Assembly: GCA_030039815.1 (NCBI GenBank)
Contig: JASHUW010000206.1
Span: 1-8,345, forward strand
DNA from: Alphaproteobacteria bacterium
GTDB lineage: Bacteria; Pseudomonadota; Alphaproteobacteria; ATCC43930; CGMCC-115725
DNA: 8,345 nt
Direction of reading: 5' to 3'
A program made the position numbers and the translations under genes. The notes under the pieces are model-generated. The model was not told the DNA's origin, did no database searches, and saw only the letters and a list, made by a program, of their open reading frames with translations. Shown piece after piece: positions 1-6,125 of the stretch (positions are counted from its first letter, which is position 1; the number at the start of each line of letters is the position of its first letter).

Positions 1-697
1 CCGGCACCTTGACCGACGCAAAGCTTGCGGCGGTGAAATAGATCGCGAGCGGATTGGCGATGACCGCCGCCTTGACGCGTGGATCATGGGTCAGATGGGT
101 GGGATACTCCTTGTTTCGCACCTGATCGCAGATAGGGATGGTCGCACCTTGGCACCGGCGGGTAGCGTTGTCCCAATCGGCGTCCGCACCGATCACCGCC
201 AGCCCGGTATAACCGCCGCGCGAAAAACCGAACAAGCCGATACGCTGCGGATCGATCTTCGCCGCAGCCGGTGAAGAGCCGAGCATGAAGTCGATGAGCC
301 GCTTCATATCGACGGGCCGCTCGACGAACTCCGACAGATCCAGGTTCCGGCTCATATCGCTCGCCGTGTTGCCGGGATGGTTGATCGCAGCTACGATAAA
401 ACCAGCATCGGCCAGCGTCTCGGCGGTATCGTGATGCCCGACAAACGACCCGCCACTACCGTGTGAAATCACCACCAGCGGGAGCTTATCGCCGGCGATG
501 GGGCAATCCTTCACCCCCGGCAGCGTCACATTGCCGAGGTCGATCTCGCCCGCAGGCTGAGCGCAGGGTGACCAGATCGCGCCGTGGAGCACCGGCCCCT
601 TGGCGTTCGCCGGAATATCGATGAGGCGCACGCCGGCGGCTTCCGCACGTATCGCGGCGAAGAGCAGAGCGATTACGGCAAAGGTGAGGAACCGCAT
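1..697 (-). CDS. Exported dienelactone-hydrolase-type alpha/beta hydrolase, 3' part missing
   Basis: Partial gene: the start is inside the window and the 3' end runs off the left edge, leaving 232 codons without a stop. Residues 1-21 look like a Sec signal peptide (Met-Arg, a hydrophobic run, then AEA/AG as likely cleavage site), so the product probably acts in the periplasm. The alpha/beta hydrolase core shows an oxyanion-type HGSGG at 79-83 and the nucleophile elbow GFSRGG at 157-162, with Ser159 as nucleophile. The acid and His of the triad would lie in the missing part or just before it. Four Cys (45, 65, 182, 190) after the signal could form disulfides. The pattern resembles the predicted dienelactone hydrolases of COG4188, a family that also resembles PAF acetylhydrolases; the substrate is unknown. 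The start at 697 follows only a weak SD (GGTGA). It lies 58 bp downstream of the SDR gene, with a long hairpin between, so cotranscription is uncertain. Confidence 0.82.
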   Translation of the reverse strand, partial: MRFLTFAVIALLFAAIRAEAAGVRLIDIPANAKGPVLHGAIWSPCAQPAGEIDLGNVTLPGVKDCPIAGDKLPLVVISHGSGGSFVGHHDTAETLADAGFIVAAINHPGNTASDMSRNLDLSEFVERPVDMKRLIDFMLGSSPAAAKIDPQRIGLFGFSRGGYTGLAVIGADADWDNATRRCQGATIPICDQVRNKEYPTHLTHDPRVKAAVIANPLAIYFTAASFASVKVP

Positions 698-710
698 CAA
701 CCGGTCACCA

Positions 711-742
711 AAACCTCTCTCCCGCTTGCGGGAGAGAGGTTT
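711..742. repeat. Perfect 15-bp inverted repeat with a 2-nt loop (REP-like palindrome or terminator)
   Basis: Arm 711-725 (AAACCTCTCTCCCGC) is exactly complementary to arm 728-742, with TT at 726-727. A further CACC (706-709) / GGTG (746-749) pairing extends it imperfectly. On the minus strand it begins 13 nt after the SDR stop codon, and the stem ends in GGTTTT, so it could act as a weak Rho-independent terminator or attenuator before the hydrolase gene. From recall, palindromes built on CTCCCGC-loop-GCGGGAG are common interspersed elements in intergenic DNA of GC-rich proteobacteria, so this may be one copy of a genomic repeat family. Only this copy is seen in the window. Confidence 0.8.
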
Positions 743-755
743 CACGGTGCCGCCG

Positions 756-1541
756 TCACACCACCGGCGAGCGTCCGCCATCGACGTTGATGGCGCAGCC
801 GGTGACGTAACCGGCGGCGTCGGAGGCGAGGAAGGTCGCGACATTGGCGAATTCCTCGGCCTTGCCCATGCGGCCCATCGGCACGCCCTTGCCGGCGTCG
901 GCGACGTACTGCTCGAAGCTGACATTCGGCCGCTCGCGATCGAAACGACGTTTGATCTGATCGCTGACGATGACGCCGACATGCAGCGAGTTGACCAGCA
1001 CGTTGTGCGGCGCGCCTTCCATCGACATCGCCTTGGTGAGCGCCATCTGCGCCGCGCGGCTGACCGAGGTCGGTGCGCTGTCGGCGCCCGGCGCCTTCGC
1101 GCCGATATTGAGGACGCTGATGATGCGGCCCCATTTGCGCTGCTTCATCTGCGGCATCAGGATGCGGCAGAAGCGGATTTGCGCGAACAGCTTGAGGTCG
1201 AGATCGGCCTGCCACTGCTCGTCGGTGATCGTCTCCGAGGGGCCGCGGGTCGACTGGCCGGCATTGTTGACGAAGATGTCGACCTTGCCGAACGCGTCAT
1301 TGCATTGCTTGCACGCCGCCTCGATCGGCCCTGCCTTCGACACGTCGCAGCTGATCGCCAGCACCTTGACGCCCTTGGCGACCTTTTCGATTTCCGCCTT
1401 GGCGTCGTTGAGCGATGACTGATCGCGCGCGAGGATCGCGACATTCGCGCCCGAGGCCGCGAATTCCTTGGCGATGGCGAGGCCCAGCCCCTTGCTGCCG
1501 CCGGTCACGATCGCGCTTTTTCCGTCCAGCCTGACATCCAT
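756..1541 (-). CDS. SDR-family protein with a replaced Ser-Tyr-Lys catalytic centre
   Basis: A 261-residue protein, normal length for a classical short-chain dehydrogenase/reductase. The NAD(P)-binding Rossmann motif TGGSKGLG is at 13-20, NNAG at 92-95, and the C-terminal VTGCAINVDGG (246-256) is typical of 3-oxoacyl-ACP-reductase-like members. Aligned by eye to FabG, the catalytic positions are all changed: Ser to Asn145, Tyr to Thr158 and Lys to Arg162 (the YxxxK site reads TSVSR); the upstream structural Asn appears to be Asp115. The cofactor site looks intact. From recall, the APTSVSRAA block recurs in a proteobacterial SDR subgroup, which argues for a conserved noncanonical subfamily rather than decay. 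The ATG at 1541 is chosen over an in-frame start at 1622 because AAGGAGGA sits 6 nt upstream and the fold begins at once. It follows the aldo/keto reductase by 26 bp, so the two are probably one operon. Activity and substrate are unknown. Confidence 0.9.
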   Translation of the reverse strand: MDVRLDGKSAIVTGGSKGLGLAIAKEFAASGANVAILARDQSSLNDAKAEIEKVAKGVKVLAISCDVSKAGPIEAACKQCNDAFGKVDIFVNNAGQSTRGPSETITDEQWQADLDLKLFAQIRFCRILMPQMKQRKWGRIISVLNIGAKAPGADSAPTSVSRAAQMALTKAMSMEGAPHNVLVNSLHVGVIVSDQIKRRFDRERPNVSFEQYVADAGKGVPMGRMGKAEEFANVATFLASDAAGYVTGCAINVDGGRSPVV

Positions 1542-1547
1542 GACGTG

Positions 1548-1555
1548 TCCTCCTT
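1548..1555 (-). promoter_or_regulatory. Strong ribosome binding site of the SDR gene
   Basis: AAGGAGGA on the minus strand, 6 nt before the ATG at 1541-1539. It is nearly a full match to the anti-SD sequence and decides the start against the longer frame beginning at 1622, which would add 27 residues overlapping the end of the aldo/keto reductase gene. Confidence 0.85.
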
Positions 1556-1567
1556 GGAAAAGATGGT

Positions 1568-2512
1568 TCAGTTTGCCGTGAGCCGGTCGATTTCGTCCAT
1601 GTCCTCGCGCGTCATCGCCCATTCGACGGCCTCTACGTTCTGCTCCAGTTGTTCGGGCCGGGTGGCGCCCGCGATGATGCTCGACACCGCCGGCCGCGAG
1701 GCGAGCCAGCTCATCGCCAGCTCCAGCATCGAGCGGCCGCGCGAGGCACAGAAATCGGCGAGTTTCTCGACGATCGCCCAGTTGCGGTCGGTGAGGTAGC
1801 GGTCGGCCATGCGCTGCGTCACAGTCAGCCGCGCGCCCCGGGGCAGCGTCTGGTTGCGGCGATACTTTCCGGTGAGGAGGCCGTTGGCCAAAGGCGAGAA
1901 TGGAATCAGACCGAGCCCATAGGCCTCGACCATCGCCGCCATGTTCGGCTCGTACTCGCGCTCGAGGAGGCTATAGCGTTCCTGGCAGGCGACATAGTGT
2001 TCGAGGCCGAGCGAACGCGACGTCCACTCCGCCTCGACCACCTGCCATGCGGTCAAGGTCGAGCAGGCGATGTAGCGCACCTTGCCTTGCCGCACGAGAT
2101 CGTCCATCGCGCGCAGGGTTTCCTCGATCGGCGTGCGTTTGTCCTCGATGTGCTGCCAGTAGAGGTCGATATAGTCGGTCCTGAAGCGCCGGAGGCTCGC
2201 CTCGCACGCCTCGACGATGTAGCGCCGCGACGCTCCCTCGCGTTTCCCCGACGCGTCCATCGGCCGGCCGAACTTGGTGGCGAGCACGATGTCCTTGCGC
2301 CGCTCGCCGAGGATACGGCCGAGAAATTCCTCGGCGCCGCCTTTGGGGTCGCCATAGGTGTCGGCGTTGTCGAACAGCGTGATGCCGAGATCGAGCGCCT
2401 TGTGCACGACCGCCTTGGTCGCGTCGAAATCGATACGCCCGGCGAAATTGTTGCAGCCGAGCCCGACGAGCGACACCCGCAGCCCTGACTTTCCGAGATT
2501 GCGTTGTTCCAC
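1568..2512 (-). CDS. Aldo/keto reductase (NADPH-dependent oxidoreductase)
   Basis: A 314-residue (beta/alpha)8-barrel aldo/keto reductase, usual length for the bacterial group annotated as YajO/Tas-like. Such enzymes reduce aldehydes or ketones with NADPH in the cytoplasm. The catalytic tetrad is complete: Asp48 and Tyr53 in FDNADTYG, Lys80 in ATKFG, and His121 in LYWQH. The N-terminal block around LGKSGLRVS (6-14), the substrate/cofactor segment IPFSPLANGLLTGK (203-216) and the C-terminal IIAGATRPEQLEQN (279-292, nucleotide phosphate binding region in this family) are all present. The start is GTG at 2512, supported by GGGGAGG 4 nt upstream. It is the first gene of the minus-strand cluster and diverges from the DUF3311-permease unit across 205 bp; the SDR gene begins 26 bp past its stop. 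The substrate cannot be told from sequence. Confidence 0.95.
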   Translation of the reverse strand: MEQRNLGKSGLRVSLVGLGCNNFAGRIDFDATKAVVHKALDLGITLFDNADTYGDPKGGAEEFLGRILGERRKDIVLATKFGRPMDASGKREGASRRYIVEACEASLRRFRTDYIDLYWQHIEDKRTPIEETLRAMDDLVRQGKVRYIACSTLTAWQVVEAEWTSRSLGLEHYVACQERYSLLEREYEPNMAAMVEAYGLGLIPFSPLANGLLTGKYRRNQTLPRGARLTVTQRMADRYLTDRNWAIVEKLADFCASRGRSMLELAMSWLASRPAVSSIIAGATRPEQLEQNVEAVEWAMTREDMDEIDRLTAN

Positions 2513-2516
2513 CTGG

Positions 2517-2523
2517 CCTCCCC
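2517..2523 (-). promoter_or_regulatory. Ribosome binding site supporting the GTG start of the aldo/keto reductase
   Basis: GGGGAGG on the minus strand lies 4 nt before the GTG at 2512-2510. There is no in-frame ATG nearby, and the family's N-terminal strand begins directly after this codon, so GTG is taken as the start. Confidence 0.7.
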
Positions 2524-2626
2524 GACGGCATCTCCCGCCGAGACTACCGACCCGGTGTCGGCGAAGCCAGATGATTGGAAATCCGCCGGAGACCGGGGAT
2601 GGCGGTTGGGAACATGCAATTCAGCG

Positions 2627-2656
2627 TTACGGTTTTGTTGCGTCGATTGATATATT
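2627..2656 (+). promoter_or_regulatory. Possible extended -10 promoter for the DUF3311-permease unit
   Basis: The AT-richest patch of the 205-bp divergent region (2513-2717) contains TGA-TATATT at 2648-2656, an extended -10 form, with a poor -35 (TTACGG, 2627-2632) 18 bp upstream. A second AT-rich hexamer, GATAAT (2665-2670), lacks a well-spaced -35. Transcription starting near 2663 would give a leader of about 55 nt holding the hairpin at 2677-2699. I see no convincing promoter for the opposite-strand aldo/keto reductase in the rest of the region. Confidence 0.35.
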
Positions 2657-2676
2657 AACAGGCAGATAATGCGATA

Positions 2677-2699
2677 CCGCCCGGTTGTTGAGCGGGCGG
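2677..2699 (+). promoter_or_regulatory. GC-rich hairpin in the leader of the DUF3311 gene
   Basis: CCGCCCG (2677-2683) pairs exactly with CGGGCGG (2693-2699) around a 9-nt loop, ending 7 nt before the SD GGAGGAA (2707-2713) of the DUF3311 gene. It could protect or pace translation of the leader, or be an operator half-site pair. There is no U-tract, so it is not a normal terminator. Function is inference. Confidence 0.45.
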
Positions 2700-2717
2700 C
2701 GCACCCGGAGGAAGCGC

Positions 2718-2918
2718 ATGGACAATAAAGGCTCGCGCCTTTGGTACCTGCTGTTGCTGGTTCCCTTTGTCGCGATGGCTTGGGTGTCGAGCTACAACAA
2801 GGCCGAACCCGCATGGGCCGGCATCCCGTTCTTCTATTGGTACCAGCTCCTGTGGATTTGGATCGGCTCGGCGCTAACCCTGGTCGTCTATTTCGCTACC
2901 CGCCGGCATCACGACTGA
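2718..2918 (+). CDS. DUF3311 small membrane protein, probable partner of the adjacent permease
   Basis: A 66-residue protein with two predicted transmembrane segments (about 9-25 and 42-60) and a basic C-terminus (TRRHH). The conserved block runs from YNKAEP (26-31) through GIPFFYWYQLLW (35-46), which I recognise as the DUF3311 family signature. Family knowledge: DUF3311 genes usually sit directly before an SSS-family permease, comparable in arrangement to DUF485 (YjcH) beside ActP and to DUF4212 small subunits beside VC_2705-type symporters. The stop is 15 bp before the permease ATG, so the two are surely cotranscribed. A role as a permease subunit or assembly factor in the inner membrane is inference. 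The ATG at 2718 with SD GGAGGAA is preferred to an upstream in-frame TTG at 2685, which would add an arginine-rich stretch coded within the leader hairpin. Confidence 0.9.
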   Translation: MDNKGSRLWYLLLLVPFVAMAWVSSYNKAEPAWAGIPFFYWYQLLWIWIGSALTLVVYFATRRHHD

Positions 2919-2933
2919 GGCAGGGGACGCGCG

Positions 2934-4472
2934 ATGCCGATCGATTGGACCGCTCTCGTCATTTTCGTCCTGCTCTTTGCGCTGATCACCGTGCTCGGCT
3001 TTCTCGCCGGCCGCTGGCGCAAGGGTGATCTCGATCTGATCGCCGAATGGGGCCTCGCCGGAAGCCGCTTCGGAACGGTGGTGACCTGGTTCCTCTTGGG
3101 CGGCGACCTCTATACCGCCTACACCTTTATCGCCGTGCCAGCCCTGGCGTTCGGCGCGGGGGCGATCGCGTTTTTCGCCGTGCCCTATACGATCATGGTC
3201 TACCCGTTCGTTTTCGTCGTCTTCCCCCGGATGTGGTCGGTTGCGCGCAACAACGGCTACATCACCGCGTCGGACTTCGTGCGCGGCCGCTATGGCAGCC
3301 GCTGGCTGGCGCTTGCCGTGGCGATCACCGGCATCGTTGCGACAATGCCCTATATCGCGCTGCAGCTGGTCGGCATTCAGGTCGTGATTGCCGGGCTCGG
3401 CATCGAAGGCGTTGGCTGGCTCGCCGATTTGCCGCTGATCATCGCTTTCGTGATCCTCGCCGCTTTCACCTATAGCAGCGGGCTGCGTGCCCCCGCGGCG
3501 ATCGCCATCGTCAAGGACACACTGATCTGGATCACCGTCATCGCCGCGGTCGTTTGGATCCCGATCAAGCTCGGCGGCTACGGCGCGATCTTCGCGGCGG
3601 TGCCACAGGGCAAGCTGCTGCTCCCGGCGGCGATGGCGAACTCGGCGTTCCCCTACAGCGCCTACTTTACCCTGGCATTGGGATCGGCGCTGGCGCTGTT
3701 CCTCTATCCGCATGCGATGACTGGCGTATTGAGCGCCAGTTCGCGCGGCGCCGTCAGCCGCAACGCCGCGCTGTTGCCGGCCTATTCGTTTCTGCTGGCG
3801 CTGATCGCGCTGCTCGGCTTCATGGCGCTCGCCATCGGGGTCGACAAGGCGCCGGAGTTCGCCGCGTTCGCCAAGGAATACCCGCGCAATTTCGCGGTGC
3901 CGGCGCTGTTCATCTCGGTCTTCCCGTCGTGGTTCGTCGGCGTCGCCTTCGCCGCCGTCGCGATCGGCGCGCTGGTTCCCGCCGCCATCATGTCGATCGC
4001 CGCCGCCAATCTGTGGACGCGCAACATCTACCGAGAGTTCATCAACCCTGCGTGTACGCCGGCGCAAGAGGGCCAGATGGCCAAGGTTGTCTCGCTCGTC
4101 GTCAAATTCGGCGCGTTGGTCTTTATCGTCTTCATCCCGCTGCAATACGCGATCAACCTGCAGCTGTTGGGCGGGGTGTGGATCATCCAGACCCTCCCGG
4201 CGGTCATTATTGGCCTCTACACGCGCTGGTTCCACGAGAAGGCGCTGTTCATCGGCTGGCTGGTCGGCATCGTCGCGGGGACGGCGATGGCCGCGGCCCA
4301 GGGCTTCTCGCCGATCTACCCGCTGGTGATCGGAGGCTTGTCGCTCCCCTCCTACACCGCATTCACGACCCTGGTGTTGAACTTCGCGGTGGCGATCGTG
4401 TTGACCCCGGTTTTCAACGCGCTGGGCGGCGCGCGCGGCATGGACGAGACGCAAGCGCACCATTACGGCTGA
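2934..4472 (+). CDS. Sodium:solute symporter family permease, monocarboxylate (MctP) type
   Basis: A 512-residue polytopic inner-membrane protein with about 13 hydrophobic segments, normal for the SSS family. MctP-like blocks visible are EWGLAGSRFGT (38-48), WFLLGGDLYTAYTF (52-65), the segment around IVKDTLIW (192-199), LFLYPHAMTGVLSASSR (255-271) and RNAALLPAYS (276-285). In Rhizobium, MctP carries lactate, pyruvate, acetate and similar short acids; that specificity is extrapolated here. In the helix equivalent to PutP TM IX, the segment reads MSIAAANLWTRNIYRE (353-368). Ser354 matches PutP Ser340, but the partner hydroxyl (Thr341) is Ile355, so the Na2 sodium site may be incomplete and the coupling ion is open. 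The ATG at 2934 is preceded by AGGGGAC. It is the second gene of the DUF3311 unit. A 116-bp gap follows before sthA. Confidence 0.93.
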   Translation: MPIDWTALVIFVLLFALITVLGFLAGRWRKGDLDLIAEWGLAGSRFGTVVTWFLLGGDLYTAYTFIAVPALAFGAGAIAFFAVPYTIMVYPFVFVVFPRMWSVARNNGYITASDFVRGRYGSRWLALAVAITGIVATMPYIALQLVGIQVVIAGLGIEGVGWLADLPLIIAFVILAAFTYSSGLRAPAAIAIVKDTLIWITVIAAVVWIPIKLGGYGAIFAAVPQGKLLLPAAMANSAFPYSAYFTLALGSALALFLYPHAMTGVLSASSRGAVSRNAALLPAYSFLLALIALLGFMALAIGVDKAPEFAAFAKEYPRNFAVPALFISVFPSWFVGVAFAAVAIGALVPAAIMSIAAANLWTRNIYREFINPACTPAQEGQMAKVVSLVVKFGALVFIVFIPLQYAINLQLLGGVWIIQTLPAVIIGLYTRWFHEKALFIGWLVGIVAGTAMAAAQGFSPIYPLVIGGLSLPSYTAFTTLVLNFAVAIVLTPVFNALGGARGMDETQAHHYG

Positions 4473-4489
4473 CGGCGGGACCGGCTGGC

Positions 4490-4570
4490 GTTAACCTTCC
4501 GGTTTGGTTAACGAGATCGTCATTATCTCGCCCTAGGGTGCGGCGGGTGGTCTGCCCTTTGCAGCAGACC
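4490..4570 (+). promoter_or_regulatory. sthA leader with three successive inverted repeats
   Basis: The 116-bp gap between the permease stop and sthA holds three perfect inverted repeats in a row: GTTAACC (4490-4496) with GGTTAAC (4506-4512), loop 9; CGAGAT (4512-4517) with ATCTCG (4525-4530), loop 7; and GGTCTGC (4549-4555) with GCAGACC (4564-4570), loop 8. The palindrome CCCTAGGG (4531-4538) lies between the last two. The first could be a dyad operator or a weak terminator of the permease transcript; the last lies just before the SD AGGGGGA (4576-4582) of sthA. A possible -10 is TAGGGT at 4534-4539, without a well-placed -35. Roles are inference. Confidence 0.5.
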
Positions 4571-4588
4571 GCTGCAGGGGGATTCGGC

Positions 4589-6058
4589 ATGGCAGCGTCG
4601 TTTTACGACTACGACCTCGTGGTGATCGGTTCGGGCCCGGCGGGCCAGCGCGCCGCGATCCAGGGCGCCAAGCTCGACAAGAAGGTCGCGATCATCGAGA
4701 AGACCACCGTGGTCGGCGGGGTCAGCGTCAACCTCGGCACGATCCCGTCGAAAACGCTGCGCGAAGCGGTGCTCGACCTCAGCGGTTTCCGTTCGCGCGA
4801 GTTCTACGGCGCATCGTACCGGGTCAAGGAAAACATCACGATCCAGGACCTGCTGGTGCGTACCAACCAGGTCATCGCGCACGAGATCGACATCGCCCGC
4901 CACCAGCTCTTGCGCAACCATGTCCAGCTGATTGCCGCCGCGGCCTCGTTCGTTGACGAACACACGCTGATGCTCGAGCTGATCGACGGCTCCACCTCGC
5001 GCACCATCACCGCCGCGAACATCGTCATCGCCACCGGCACCGAAACGACGCGCGACAAGCACGTGCCGTTCGATGGCAAGCGCATCTTCACCAGCGACGA
5101 CATCCTGCATCTCGACCAACTGCCGCGCACGCTGGCGGTAGTGGGCGCTGGCGTCATCGGCTGCGAGTATGCCAGCATCATGGCGGCGCTCGGCGTGCGC
5201 GTGACGCTGATCGACGCGCGTCATCAGTTGCTGTCGTTTATCGATCAGGAGATTTCCGCCGAGCTGTGCCACCACTTGCGTGAAGCCCGGGTGACGCTGC
5301 GCCTCGGCGAGACGGTGAAAAGCCTGGAAATCGTCAAGACCGAGACCGGCGACCGCGTGCGCCTGAGCCTTGACAGCGGCAAGACGATCATCACCGAAAA
5401 GGCGCTCTATTCGGTCGGTCGCACCGGCGCGACCAGCAAGCTCAACCTCGCCTCGGCCGGGATCACGCCCGACGAGCGCGGTCGCCTGCCGGTCGATGCG
5501 AATTTCCGCACCAGCGTGCCGCACATCTACGCGGTCGGCGACGTGATCGGCTTCCCGGCGCTGGCTTCGACGTCGATGGAACAGGGTCGCCTTGCCGCCT
5601 GCCACGCGTTCGGCGTCAAGGCGAAAAGCGTTCCCGAGCTCTTCCCCTACGGCATCTATTCGGTGCCGGAAATCTCGATGGTCGGCAAGAACGAGGAAGA
5701 GCTGACCAAGGCCGGCGTCGCTTACGAGATCGGCAAGGCGCGCTACAAGGAGATCGCCCGCGGCCAGATCGTCGGCGACGTCACAGGTCTATTGAAGCTG
5801 ATCTTCCACAGCGAGACGCACAAGCTGCTCGGCGTCCACATCATTGGCGAGGGCGCCAGCGAGCTCATCCATATCGGCCAGGCGGTGCTGTCGTTCGGCG
5901 GCACGGTCGACTACTTCGTGAACACCGTGTTCAACTACCCGACGCTCGCCGAGTGCTACAAGGTCGCGGCGTTCGACGGGGTCAACCGGCTCGGCATGTA
6001 CCACGAAGAAGCGATCGAGGCCGACGAAGTCGAGGTCGAGGCAGAGGCCGCGGACTAA
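4589..6058 (+). CDS. sthA: Soluble pyridine nucleotide transhydrogenase (Si-specific NAD(P)+ transhydrogenase)
   Basis: A 489-residue cytoplasmic flavoprotein that transfers hydride between NAD(H) and NADP(H), usually lowering excess NADPH. It aligns by eye with E. coli SthA over almost its whole length. The FAD motif GSGPAG is at 14-19, GTIPSKT at 50-56, the NAD(P) Rossmann motif GAGVIGCEYAS at 186-196, the second FAD motif YAVGDVIGFPALAS at 314-327, and the dimer-interface segment FVNTVFNYPTLAE at 443-455. Unlike dihydrolipoamide dehydrogenase, the redox-disulfide position (GGVSVNLG, 43-50) has no cysteine, and the C-terminal His-Glu pair is not in HPT form (NYPTLAE), which supports SthA over LPD. 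It carries an acidic C-terminal tail (472-489, nine Glu or Asp) absent from the E. coli enzyme. The start is ATG at 4589 with AGGGGGA 6 nt upstream. It probably has its own leader and is convergent with the next gene. Confidence 0.95.
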   Translation: MAASFYDYDLVVIGSGPAGQRAAIQGAKLDKKVAIIEKTTVVGGVSVNLGTIPSKTLREAVLDLSGFRSREFYGASYRVKENITIQDLLVRTNQVIAHEIDIARHQLLRNHVQLIAAAASFVDEHTLMLELIDGSTSRTITAANIVIATGTETTRDKHVPFDGKRIFTSDDILHLDQLPRTLAVVGAGVIGCEYASIMAALGVRVTLIDARHQLLSFIDQEISAELCHHLREARVTLRLGETVKSLEIVKTETGDRVRLSLDSGKTIITEKALYSVGRTGATSKLNLASAGITPDERGRLPVDANFRTSVPHIYAVGDVIGFPALASTSMEQGRLAACHAFGVKAKSVPELFPYGIYSVPEISMVGKNEEELTKAGVAYEIGKARYKEIARGQIVGDVTGLLKLIFHSETHKLLGVHIIGEGASELIHIGQAVLSFGGTVDYFVNTVFNYPTLAECYKVAAFDGVNRLGMYHEEAIEADEVEVEAEAAD

Positions 6059-6065
6059 AAGCCTA

Positions 6066-6083
6066 CTCGGCCAGTGCACCGAG
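6066..6083 (-). terminator. Weak terminator-like hairpin after the flavoprotein gene
   Basis: In the 67-bp convergent gap, CTCGG (6066-6070) pairs with CCGAG (6079-6083). Read on the minus strand it is followed by TAGGCTTTT, whose T-run lies over the sthA stop codon. The stem is only 5 bp and the T-run is separated from it, so this is a weak candidate for ending the flavoprotein transcript. I see no terminator of normal form for sthA here. Confidence 0.25.
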
Positions 6084-6125
6084 CGTGGAAGCCCGCGCCG
6101 GCCGACCGGGCGGTCATCGACGCAC

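Noticed and set aside
600..1418. A 272-codon open frame on the plus strand across the SDR gene and the intergenic palindrome.
   Set aside because: Low-complexity Arg/Ala/Asp translation, passes through the palindrome and two real genes on the other strand, no SD.
2874..4463. A 529-codon open frame on the minus strand opposite the permease gene.
   Set aside because: Its translation is charged and low-complexity (rich in Arg, Asp, Glu, Gln, His), has no recognisable domain, and mirrors the codon bias of the real hydrophobic membrane protein on the plus strand. Typical antisense shadow in GC-rich DNA.
4491..4511. A CtrA-type binding site in the TTAACC...GGTTAAC dyad before sthA.
   Set aside because: The two TTAA halves are 13 bp apart, not the 7 bp of the TTAA-N7-TTAA consensus. 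It is kept only as an unassigned dyad.
3554..4588. A 345-codon N-terminal extension in frame with sthA.
   Set aside because: It lies in another frame inside the permease gene and has no resemblance to any flavoprotein. SthA homology begins at the ATG at 4589 with a good SD.
4523..5605. A 360-codon open frame on the minus strand opposite sthA.
   Set aside because: No domain signature; sthA on the plus strand is unmistakable over the same bases.
4589..6058. Dihydrolipoamide dehydrogenase or mercuric/glutathione reductase as identity of the sthA gene.
   Set aside because: No redox-active cysteine pair at 43-50 and no HPT at the C-terminal interface; the full-length match is to SthA.
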